Source of the DNA: Lachnospiraceae bacterium
Lineage (GTDB): Bacteria > Bacillota > Clostridia > Lachnospirales > Lachnospiraceae
Length of the DNA: 8,222 nt
NCBI GenBank assembly: GCA_017477805.1
Contig: JAFUUM010000066.1
Location: 1 to 8,222 of the forward strand
Direction of reading: 5' to 3'
Positions 1 to 6,284 of the stretch are shown one piece after another; positions within the stretch are counted from its first letter, which is position 1; each line of letters opens with the position of its first letter. The position numbers and the translations under genes are program-made. The notes under the pieces are model-generated. The model was not told the origin of the DNA. It did no database searches and worked only from the letters and a program-made list of their open reading frames with translations.

Positions 1-18
1 AAAAGATACGCCTTCCAT
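1..18 (-). CDS. Probable start of a further downstream gene (first six codons)
   Basis: An ATG at 18 on the minus strand opens a frame reading MEGVSF up to the left window edge. It is preceded by AAAGGAG at 30-36, a good Shine-Dalgarno, though the 11-nt spacing is somewhat long. It starts 20 nt after the flippase stop, so it would extend the same co-directional gene string. Six residues are far too few to assign a family. An alternative is that the real start lies further on, outside the window. Confidence 0.5.
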
Positions 19-29
19 CGCTAATTATT

Positions 30-36
30 CTCCTTT
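30..36 (-). promoter_or_regulatory. Ribosome-binding site for the gene at the left edge
   Basis: The minus strand reads AAAGGAG two nucleotides after the flippase stop codon. It is the main evidence that another gene follows. The spacer to the nearest ATG (18) is 11 nt, longer than the usual 5-9. Confidence 0.55.
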
Positions 37-38
37 TA

Positions 39-1709
39 TCACAATAATCTCAGTTTCTTCGCAAACTTCAGCACTACATCTCCCTTGGGGATCTGCTGAA
101 GCTGGGCAGCTGTCACCGCATGGGTCTTGATGATCAGGGCAAAGTATAACAACCCGCTAAGGGGTATGGAAACAACCAGTCCAAGCAAATTAGAGGGCAC
201 CGCCAGCTCAACCAGATGATACAAAGCAAAGGCCGCCGCTCCCATGGCAAAGGAAGCGATAAAGGGCAGAATGAACACCCTCTGGGGTCGTTGCCGGAAA
301 TGCAGGTACTTCCTCACCGCCAGTTCATTCAGGATACACATCATCAGGCTGTATGCCATCTGGGCCAACACCAGTGCGTAAACGCTGTTCTCTTCTCCAA
401 ATAAGTTGAGGCCTCCCACCAGGATCAACGCCTGTACCACCAGAGAGATGGCGGCATGGAACATGGGGGAATTCACTTTACCCACAGACTGCAGCACCGC
501 ATTGGAAAGGGTGGAGAGACTGTAGAATACCACGGTAATGGAAAGAGCCCTGAGGATGGCCGATGCCATGTCCAGAGATGCTTTCTGGGGGAACAGAAGC
601 TGCATCACCGGTCTGCTGAGGACAAAGAGTCCTACGCTGCAGGGAATGGCGATGAGCATGGTCACCTTGGTTGCCAGAGAGATCCGATGAAGCGTGGTCT
701 TCCGGTCCTTTTTTGCAAAGGCCGTTGCGATACTGGGGATCACCGCTGCCGCCATGGCCGAAGAAAAGGCAATGGGGATATTGGCGATGACCACGGCTTT
801 TCCGGAAAAGACGCCGTATAAATGGGCTGCACTCTCCTGGGTCAGGCCCCGGACTTCCATCATAAATTTCGAGTACACGGTCTGGTTTAAGGAGGTGCTG
901 AAATTGTAGATAAAGGTGCTGATGATAAAGGGCGTCACCACCATCAAAAGGTTCCGGTTCATCTCCCGGAAGGTGCTTTCCTTGTGGATGCGGTCCATAC
1001 GGTATTCCGCATCTCTGGTGTTCCCATCCCGGATAAAGAGGATGGTCATAAAGATCAGGGCCGTCAAAACCCCGGCACCCGTACCAAGGGCGGATCCGCA
1101 GGCACCGCTGATAAAAGCTGCCGTCTCCTCTTCCGTTCCCGCAGGAGCAAACCGGATCAGATCCGTATGATGGATAAAGAACCAGGCCGCACCGATACTG
1201 ACGGAGGCATTCACGCACTGCTCCAGGATCTGGGACGTGGAGGTCGGTACCATGGTCCTGTGCGCCTGGAAATACCCTCTGAGCACTCCAAGCAGGCCCG
1301 ATAAAAAGATGGTGGGTGCAAAGATCCGAAGCACCGGCACCGCGTTTGCCACAACAAGGTGAGGGGCTGCAAAATAAGCAAAGACCGCTGCCGCACCGCC
1401 TACCACGCAGACGTAAACAAAGGCACACTTCAGGATCTTTTGTGCATCGCGGTATTCTCCGTAAGCCATCTTCTGGGCCATGACTTTCGAAATGGCGGAA
1501 GGGATGCTGTAGGAGGCTATGAGCAGGATGATCGTGTAGATGTTATAGGCAAAGCTGTAATAACCGTTGCCCTCATCTCCGATGATCCCCGTTAAGGGAC
1601 TACGATATAACAGGCCGATGATCCTGGAAATAATGCCCGCTGCTGCCAGGATCCCGGCCTGTTTGACGAAGCTGCTGTTTTTCTCTGTTCGTCCGTTTTG
1701 TTTCTGCAT
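39..1709 (-). CDS. MOP-superfamily flippase, SpoVB/YtgP (MurJ-like) group
   Basis: This is a polytopic membrane protein of 556 aa, close to the length of B. subtilis YtgP/MurJ (544) and SpoVB (518). These proteins flip lipid-linked glycans such as lipid II across the cytoplasmic membrane; the exact substrate here is not decidable from sequence. About 14 hydrophobic segments can be picked out, starting at roughly 17-36, 52-74, 95-116, 123-145 and 166-180 and ending at 478-500 and 507-527, as expected for the MOP exporter fold. Family signatures are FVKQAGILAAAGIISRIIG (14-32), IIGDEGNGYYSFAYNIYT (42-59) and LRGYFQAHRTMVPTSTSQ with EQ (143-164), the latter typical of SpoVB/YtgP rather than MATE drug pumps. 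The hydrophilic segment at about 227-250 is the usual mid-protein loop. The ATG at 1709 lies 24 nt after glgA; only a weak, distant GAAAG precedes it. A cell-wall role is likely; a sporulation-specific role is possible. Confidence 0.87.
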   Translation of the reverse strand: MQKQNGRTEKNSSFVKQAGILAAAGIISRIIGLLYRSPLTGIIGDEGNGYYSFAYNIYTIILLIASYSIPSAISKVMAQKMAYGEYRDAQKILKCAFVYVCVVGGAAAVFAYFAAPHLVVANAVPVLRIFAPTIFLSGLLGVLRGYFQAHRTMVPTSTSQILEQCVNASVSIGAAWFFIHHTDLIRFAPAGTEEETAAFISGACGSALGTGAGVLTALIFMTILFIRDGNTRDAEYRMDRIHKESTFREMNRNLLMVVTPFIISTFIYNFSTSLNQTVYSKFMMEVRGLTQESAAHLYGVFSGKAVVIANIPIAFSSAMAAAVIPSIATAFAKKDRKTTLHRISLATKVTMLIAIPCSVGLFVLSRPVMQLLFPQKASLDMASAILRALSITVVFYSLSTLSNAVLQSVGKVNSPMFHAAISLVVQALILVGGLNLFGEENSVYALVLAQMAYSLMMCILNELAVRKYLHFRQRPQRVFILPFIASFAMGAAAFALYHLVELAVPSNLLGLVVSIPLSGLLYFALIIKTHAVTAAQLQQIPKGDVVLKFAKKLRLL

Positions 1710-1733
1710 AAATAATTACTTTCGTTTACGAGA

Positions 1734-3182
1734 TCAATAGCCGATGAGCCAGTCGTACATCTCCTGATATTTCAGTGCGGAAGTCTTCCAGGAGAAATCC
1801 GCTGCCATAGCTCTGTCGGTCATCTTGTTCCATTCCCGTCTGCGGTCGTAATAAACGGCTTCCGCATACCGGATGGCCCGAAGCATCTCATGGGCGTTAT
1901 AGTTGGTAAAGGAAAAGCCCGTGCCGGTGCCTTCATACTCGTTGTAAGGCTGTACCGTGTCTTTTAAGCCGCCTGTTTCCCGGACGATGGGCAATGTGCC
2001 GTAACGCAGGGAAATGAGCTGGGAAAGGCCACAGGGCTCGAATAAGGAGGGCATGAGAAATGCATCGCATGCGCCGTAGATCCTGTGGGACAGTTCATCG
2101 GAATAATAAATGTTGGCGGATACTTTCTGGTTATACTTCCAGTCAAAGTACCGGAAAGAATTCTCGTACTGCTCTTCGACGGTACCAATGACCACGATCT
2201 GGTCCGCATCGTGGCAGAGTTCGTCCATGTCGTAATTGATGAGGTCAAAGCCCTTCTGGTCCGTTAAGCGGGATACGATACCGATCATCATGATCTTCTC
2301 GTTCTGCTCAAGGCCCAGTTCCTTCTGAAGAGCCTTTTTGTTCTTGGGCTTTTCTTTCCGGAAGGTGATGGCATCGTATTTGTACTTTAAGAACTTATCC
2401 GTGGCGGGATTGAAGATGTCGGTATCAATACCGTTGACGATGCCTCGCAGATCGCCGGATCTTGCATTTAAGAGACCGTCCAGTCCCTCGCCGTAGAATT
2501 CCGTCTTGATCTCCTGGGCATAGGTGGAACTTACGGTAGTAATGGTATCCGCAAAGACGATACCGCCCTTTAAGAGGTTTGCATCTTTATAGGCTTCCAG
2601 CTTATCCGGTGTAAAGTAATAATCCGGAAGACCGGTGATGTTCTTGACTTCTTTTACATCCCATTTGCCCTGGAATTTCAGGTTGTGGATGGTCATGATG
2701 GTCTTGATCCCATGGAAGAAACCGTTTCCCTGGAACCGTTCATGAAGATAAACAGGTAAAAGGCCTGTCTGCCAGTCGTGGCAGTGGATGATGTCCGGCC
2801 GGAATTCCAAAAGAGGAAGAGCCGACAGCACGGCCTTACAGAAGAAGGCGTACTTCTTGATCTCGAAGAGAGCGTCGTTGGTGTAGGGTGCGGGATTGGT
2901 GAAGTAATCCTCGTTATCTACAAAATAGTAGATCACGCCGTCCACTTCGGCTTCCATGATCCCCACGTACTGCTCTTTCCAGTCAAAGTCCATGTAAAAA
3001 TGGGTCTTGTATTCCAGCTTGTCCTTTAATTCCTGTTTCATGCAGGAGTATTTGGGCAGGATCACCCTGGTGTCATAGTAGCGTTTGTCGATGCACTTAG
3101 GCAGCGCTCCCGCTACATCGGCCAGGCCGCCGGTCTTGATAAAAGGTACCGCTTCCGATGCCGCAAATAAAATGTTTTTCAT
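1734..3182 (-). CDS. glgA: Glycogen synthase (ADP-glucose type, GT5)
   Basis: GlgA transfers glucose from ADP-glucose to the non-reducing end of an alpha-1,4-glucan, building glycogen in the cytoplasm. The 482 aa match the bacterial GT5 length. The N-terminal Rossmann domain has KTGGLADV at 16-23 (ADP-glucose binding), HCHDWQTGLLP at 133-143 and TIHNLKFQG at 164-172. The C-terminal domain has SRLTDQKGFD at 304-313, with R305 and K310 corresponding to the E. coli catalytic-pocket Arg/Lys, and FEPCGLSQL at 381-389 with the conserved Glu382, then RETGGLKDT. One oddity: the nucleotide-binding stretch usually reading GTG/GAG followed by D or E is GTVEE at 333-337, so the second glycine is valine (codon at 2178-2180). 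The ATG at 3182 has a strong AGGAGG overlapping the recN stop. No glgB, glgC, glgD or glgP is visible nearby, so partners must be encoded elsewhere. Confidence 0.95.
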   Translation of the reverse strand: MKNILFAASEAVPFIKTGGLADVAGALPKCIDKRYYDTRVILPKYSCMKQELKDKLEYKTHFYMDFDWKEQYVGIMEAEVDGVIYYFVDNEDYFTNPAPYTNDALFEIKKYAFFCKAVLSALPLLEFRPDIIHCHDWQTGLLPVYLHERFQGNGFFHGIKTIMTIHNLKFQGKWDVKEVKNITGLPDYYFTPDKLEAYKDANLLKGGIVFADTITTVSSTYAQEIKTEFYGEGLDGLLNARSGDLRGIVNGIDTDIFNPATDKFLKYKYDAITFRKEKPKNKKALQKELGLEQNEKIMMIGIVSRLTDQKGFDLINYDMDELCHDADQIVVIGTVEEQYENSFRYFDWKYNQKVSANIYYSDELSHRIYGACDAFLMPSLFEPCGLSQLISLRYGTLPIVRETGGLKDTVQPYNEYEGTGTGFSFTNYNAHEMLRAIRYAEAVYYDRRREWNKMTDRAMAADFSWKTSALKYQEMYDWLIGY

Positions 3183-3187
3183 ATCCC

Positions 3188-3193
3188 CCTCCT
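3188..3193 (-). promoter_or_regulatory. glgA ribosome-binding site overlapping the recN stop codon
   Basis: The minus strand has a perfect AGGAGG with a 5-nt spacer to the glgA ATG. Its first two bases are the last two of the recN TAG stop, so a ribosome finishing recN sits directly on the glgA initiation site. This suggests coupled translation and supports both the recN end and the glgA start. Confidence 0.85.
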
Positions 3194-4880
3194 ACGATCT
3201 CCTGACTTTTTCCGCCGTCTTTAACAGTTCTCTGGCGTTTTCCTCCGCAGCTTCCCCTGCATCGCCTGCGCCAAGCATCCTTGCCAGTTCCCTGACCTGT
3301 TCCTCTTTGGATAATTCCGTGATGCTGGTGGCGGTACTGCTGCCGTCTGTGGATTTTTCGATATAAAAATGGGTATCTGCCATGGCTGCGATCTGAGGCA
3401 GATGGGTAATGCAGATCACCTGTCTCTCGCCGGAAAGCTCCCCGAGCTTTTCCGAAACCTTCCAGGCGGTCTTGCCGCTGATGCCGGTATCGATCTCATC
3501 AAAGATCAATGTCTCGATGGAGTCTTTTCTTGCAACCACGGTCTTTAATGCAAGCATAACGCGGGACAATTCACCGCCGCTGGCGATCTCTGAAAGCGGT
3601 CTCATGGGCTCGCCGGGATTAGCCGAGATCATGAACTCCACAGAGTCCCATCCGAGAGAAGTGATCTTCTCCGGATCCGGTCTGACTTCCACTTCAAATT
3701 CCACATGAAGGAAGTTTAAGTCGATAAGTGCGTTCTTTAGTTTCCCGGAAAGTTCCGCTGCTGCGGCTTTTCGGATCTCTTCCGCTTTTTTGCAGGCGGC
3801 TTTCAGGATCTTTTCTTCTTTCTCCAGATCCTTTTTGCGTTTCTCCAGAAAGGCTTCCAGATCGGAGAGTTTATCCAGTCTCTCTTCTCTTTCTTTTCCG
3901 GCCTTCAAAATGCCTTCGATGGAACCGCCGTATTTTGCTTTCAGACGGTTGATGGTATTGAGACGGTCTTCGATCCGGGCAAATTCCCCTTCGTCCAGTT
4001 CCAGGGAATCCGCATAATCGGATACGCTCCGTCCGTAATCGGAGACCAGATCATCGATCTCCGTCAGCTGCTTTAACAGTTCATCCAGCTTCGGGTCATA
4101 GTCCGATACGCTGCCCAGTTCCCGAAGGGCCCGGTCTAATTGTCCGGATACGGACATATCATTGGAATAAGAGGATAAAGACAGGGATGCTTCCAGGGCT
4201 TCCCGGATCTTATCGCTGCGGCTCATGCGGCGATAATCCTGCTCTAACTCCTCATCTTCTCCGGCTTTGCAGTCGGCATTTTGGATCTCTTCCAGTTCGT
4301 ACTTTAAAAGATCCATCTCCCGAACTCTGGAGGCTTCATCCACATCCGCTTCCTGCAGATCCTTTAAGATCTCTTTTCTTCTGTTGTAGGATGCTGCGAT
4401 CTCTGTCAGAACGGAACCGAGTTTTTCTCCCGCGTAATCATCCAGGATCTCTCTGTGTTTTTCCGTCTTCAAAAGGGACTGGTGTTCATGCTGGCCGTGG
4501 ATATCGATGAGATACTCTGCCAGGGCCTTTACCTGCCTGGCGGTCACGGTCTCGCCATTGATCTTGAATACGCTTCTGCCGGGCTGGATCTTTCTTGTGA
4601 TGACGATGGTACCGTCCTCTTCCTCCGGCAGATCATTTTCCTTAAGGAATGAAACGACCGCCGGATCCTTGGAGGAAAACACCATCTGGATCCCTGCGGA
4701 CTCTGCGTCCCTGCGGATCATGTCCGCATCTGCCTTGGCGCCCAGCGCCAGGTTCACGGAGCCGATGATGATGGACTTACCCGCACCCGTTTCTCCGGAA
4801 AGGATATTGAGTCCTTCCGAAAACTCAACCTCTGCCTCCTCAATCAGAGCCAGATTCTTTACTTCCAAACTATGTAACAT
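3192..4880 (-). CDS. recN: DNA repair protein RecN (SMC-like ATPase)
   Basis: RecN is an SMC-like ATPase recruited early to DNA double-strand breaks, acting with RecA in recombinational repair. The protein is 562 aa from the chosen start, in the family range (E. coli 553, B. subtilis 576). The N-terminal head has Walker A GETGAGKS (29-36) and the Q-loop region DIHGQHEHQSLL (126-137). A long charged coiled-coil arm spans roughly 155-390, with a break near 235-300 at the hinge-like tip. The C-terminal head carries signature SGGELSR (434-440), Walker B LIFDEIDTG (458-466) and switch histidine THLPQIAA (His493). I chose the ATG at 4880 because it gives the family start MLHSLEVKNLALI and is preceded by AGGAG with a 5-nt spacer; an in-frame ATG at 4943 would add 21 Arg/Pro-rich residues and has no such site. 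The stop overlaps the glgA ribosome-binding site. No SOS-box-like sequence was seen upstream. Confidence 0.96.
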   Translation of the reverse strand: MLHSLEVKNLALIEEAEVEFSEGLNILSGETGAGKSIIIGSVNLALGAKADADMIRRDAESAGIQMVFSSKDPAVVSFLKENDLPEEEDGTIVITRKIQPGRSVFKINGETVTARQVKALAEYLIDIHGQHEHQSLLKTEKHREILDDYAGEKLGSVLTEIAASYNRRKEILKDLQEADVDEASRVREMDLLKYELEEIQNADCKAGEDEELEQDYRRMSRSDKIREALEASLSLSSYSNDMSVSGQLDRALRELGSVSDYDPKLDELLKQLTEIDDLVSDYGRSVSDYADSLELDEGEFARIEDRLNTINRLKAKYGGSIEGILKAGKEREERLDKLSDLEAFLEKRKKDLEKEEKILKAACKKAEEIRKAAAAELSGKLKNALIDLNFLHVEFEVEVRPDPEKITSLGWDSVEFMISANPGEPMRPLSEIASGGELSRVMLALKTVVARKDSIETLIFDEIDTGISGKTAWKVSEKLGELSGERQVICITHLPQIAAMADTHFYIEKSTDGSSTATSITELSKEEQVRELARMLGAGDAGEAAEENARELLKTAEKVRRS

Positions 4881-4966
4881 GCTTTCTCCTGTCTGTCTCT
4901 CCGGGCGCGGCATTGCACCTGCCATCCGGCGGGGGCCACGCATGATAGGAGTCAGTCGACTGCCGG
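4881..4966 (-). other. argR-recN spacer with GC-rich patch and a 10-bp palindrome
   Basis: This 86-nt gap is the longest in the window. Directly after the argR stop lies a perfect palindrome CAGTCGACTG (4953-4962), without a following T-run, so it is not a convincing terminator. The middle part, 4901-4940, is about 82 % GC (33 of 40 bases), far above its surroundings. Small inverted repeats such as GGCA/TGCC occur there. The frame from the ATG at 4943 is open and continuous with recN. No recognisable SOS operator was seen. Confidence 0.5.
4886..4890 (-). promoter_or_regulatory. recN ribosome-binding site that fixes the start at 4880
   Basis: AGGAG on the minus strand is followed by a 5-nt spacer and the ATG at 4880. 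It decides between this ATG and the longer in-frame candidate at 4943, which has no purine-rich site in front of it. Confidence 0.8.
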
Positions 4967-5416
4967 TCAGAGCTGTTTTCGAAGAAGTTCCCTGACGGAA
5001 GCAAGGTCTTCCTTTTTCCGGATCGCCAGCATAATGGTATCGTCACCGGCTATGGTCCCGGCAACCTGGGGCAGATCCAGCGCATCCAGTGCCGCCGCTA
5101 CTGCCATGGCCATTCCCGATACAGTCTTGACCACCAAAATACTCTCCGCCTCATCCATACCCGTGAGGCCTTCCTGAAGGACTCTGCGATAGCGGTCATT
5201 TACGTCCGCACCGGAGGCGATCACGGCGTATTTCTGGCCTCCGTTTGCCATGGGCACCTTGGAAAGGTGCAGTTCACGGATGTCACGGGATACCGTAGCC
5301 TGGGTAACATCGAAACCGGCCGCAGTGAGTTTTGCGGCCAGATCTTCCTGGGTCGTGATCTCCCGATCGGTGATCAGCTCTATGATCTTTTTCTGGCGTT
5401 CCTGTTTCGTCGACAT
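4967..5416 (-). CDS. argR: Arginine repressor ArgR/AhrC
   Basis: ArgR is the arginine-responsive hexameric regulator that represses arginine biosynthesis and, in Firmicutes, can activate catabolism. At 149 aa it has normal family length. Residues 1-60 are the winged-helix DNA-binding domain (RQKKIIELI, TQEDLAAKL), with the recognition helix QATVSRDIRELHL at 39-51. The C-terminal oligomerisation and ligand domain spans about 75-149 and carries GTIAGDDTIML at 120-130; the Asp pair (125-126) is the arginine-contacting pair known from E. coli ArgR. No key residue is missing. The ATG at 5416 gives the canonical N-terminus and no other in-frame ATG is near, but the upstream sequence has no Shine-Dalgarno. 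Instead an extended -10 motif lies just before the ATG (separate entry). The gene sits 38 nt after nadK and 86 nt before recN, the conserved argR-recN linkage. Confidence 0.96.
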   Translation of the reverse strand: MSTKQERQKKIIELITDREITTQEDLAAKLTAAGFDVTQATVSRDIRELHLSKVPMANGGQKYAVIASGADVNDRYRRVLQEGLTGMDEAESILVVKTVSGMAMAVAAALDALDLPQVAGTIAGDDTIMLAIRKKEDLASVRELLRKQL

Positions 5417-5422
5417 ACAATA

Positions 5423-5431
5423 ATTTTAACA
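5423..5431 (-). promoter_or_regulatory. Putative extended -10 promoter immediately before argR
   Basis: The minus strand reads TGTTAAAAT: a TG-N extension followed by TAAAAT, five of six matches to the TATAAT consensus. Six bases (5417-5422) separate it from the A of the argR ATG, so a transcript would be expected to begin at or within a base or two of the start codon. A hexamer 17 bp upstream is a poor -35 (TCGCTA), which is typical for extended -10 promoters. argR has no Shine-Dalgarno, which fits a leaderless message. The motif is short and AT-rich, so chance occurrence remains possible. Confidence 0.4.
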
Positions 5432-5454
5432 CAAAAGCATACGTATAGCGATAT

Positions 5455-6282
5455 TTATCCCCTGTTCATCTTGTGGCGAAGGACCTCCAGAAAGCTGGTT
5501 TCCTTCAGTTTCATGATGTTGCATCTTCTGGCGGATCTGCCGATCTCGATCTTATCTCCGGACCGGAGGATCACGCTGTCCATACCATCAAAAGAGGCTT
5601 CGACTTCGCGATCTTCTCCCCGTCTTCCCTCATCGATCTCAACGGTGATCTTATCTTCCGGAGAAAGGACGATGGTACGGGTGTTTAAGGTATGGGGACA
5701 GATAGGGGTCACAAGGAACATGTCCGCGGAGGGCTCTACGATGGGGCCGCCGGCGGAAAGGTTATATCCCGTGGATCCCGTGGGAGTGGAAATGATGATG
5801 CCGTCTGCGGAATAGGTGTTTAACAAAAGATCATTAACATAGATCTTAAAATCCACCATTTTGACGGGACCGTAGCGCACAATGGCGATCTCATTTAAGG
5901 CATGGGCCTGAAAGTCTTTGGCGGGACATTTCCCGAAAAGCATCATCCGCCCTTCCGTGGTGTATTCATCGGCGATCAGCGCATCTAATGCCTGATCCAC
6001 GCTTCCGATCTCCACTTCCGTAAGATAGCCGATGGTACCAAGGTTCACACCGATGATGGGGATCTCCCACTTTCTTGTTTTCCGGGCAGCCCGGAGCATG
6101 GTACCGTCACCTCCAAGGACAAGAATTCCCTCAATACCGTCAGGTTCCCTGGGAAGTTCCGCATTTTCTCCAAGGGCAACGCTGCAGTTGCAGCCCTTGG
6201 CTTCCAGGTAGCTGCGGATGTGGTCGGTCTGCTTATATCCCTTGTCCTTAATATCATTTGCGATGATCAAAAAGTTTTTCAT
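5455..6282 (-). CDS. nadK: NAD kinase
   Basis: NAD kinase phosphorylates NAD to NADP in the cytoplasm and so sets the NADPH pool. The 275-residue protein has the usual length and all family landmarks: GGDGT at 57-61 (phosphate binding and catalysis), GVNLGTIGYLTEV at 78-90, the LNE motif at 129-131, the long SADGIIISTPTGSTGY motif at 158-173, and SAGGPIV followed by ICPHTLNTRTIVLS. The C-terminal half is the expected beta-rich domain ending in a short basic helix. The ATG at 6282 is preceded by AAAGG (6289-6293) with a 6-nt spacer, and that site sits in the last codons of tlyA, whose stop is 2 nt away. This indicates translational coupling. nadK between tlyA and argR is a common clostridial order; B. 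subtilis lacks nadK at this place. Whether it also accepts other phosphate donors such as polyphosphate cannot be told from the sequence. Confidence 0.96.
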   Translation of the reverse strand: MKNFLIIANDIKDKGYKQTDHIRSYLEAKGCNCSVALGENAELPREPDGIEGILVLGGDGTMLRAARKTRKWEIPIIGVNLGTIGYLTEVEIGSVDQALDALIADEYTTEGRMMLFGKCPAKDFQAHALNEIAIVRYGPVKMVDFKIYVNDLLLNTYSADGIIISTPTGSTGYNLSAGGPIVEPSADMFLVTPICPHTLNTRTIVLSPEDKITVEIDEGRRGEDREVEASFDGMDSVILRSGDKIEIGRSARRCNIMKLKETSFLEVLRHKMNRG

Positions 6283-6284
6283 AA

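Noticed and set aside
478..1428. A 316-codon open frame on the minus strand inside the flippase gene
   Set aside because: It is the same strand in another frame of a clearly real membrane-protein gene. Its translation is rich in Cys, Arg, Gly and His with no domain-like pattern, as expected for a shadow frame.
4881..4943. Longer recN start at the ATG at 4943
   Set aside because: It adds 21 unusual residues before the conserved family N-terminus and lacks a Shine-Dalgarno, whereas the ATG at 4880 has AGGAG at ideal spacing. Kept only as a possibility in a finding.
4951..4970. Rho-independent terminator after argR
   Set aside because: The CAGTCGACTG palindrome has no usable loop and no following T-run on the minus strand, so it does not look like an intrinsic terminator.
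4507..4995. A 162-codon plus-strand frame opposite the recN 5' end
   Set aside because: It is antisense to the Walker A region of recN, which is under strong coding constraint; no independent signals.
5417..5437. ArgR operator (ARG box) for autoregulation in the AT-rich stretch before argR
   Set aside because: The stretch is AT-rich like ARG boxes, but it is not a dyad and does not align well with the TGAAT-N4-ATTCA type consensus.
5267..5815. A 182-codon plus-strand frame across argR and nadK
   Set aside because: It is antisense to two conserved genes and low-complexity in places (Ser-rich); best explained as a shadow of codon bias.
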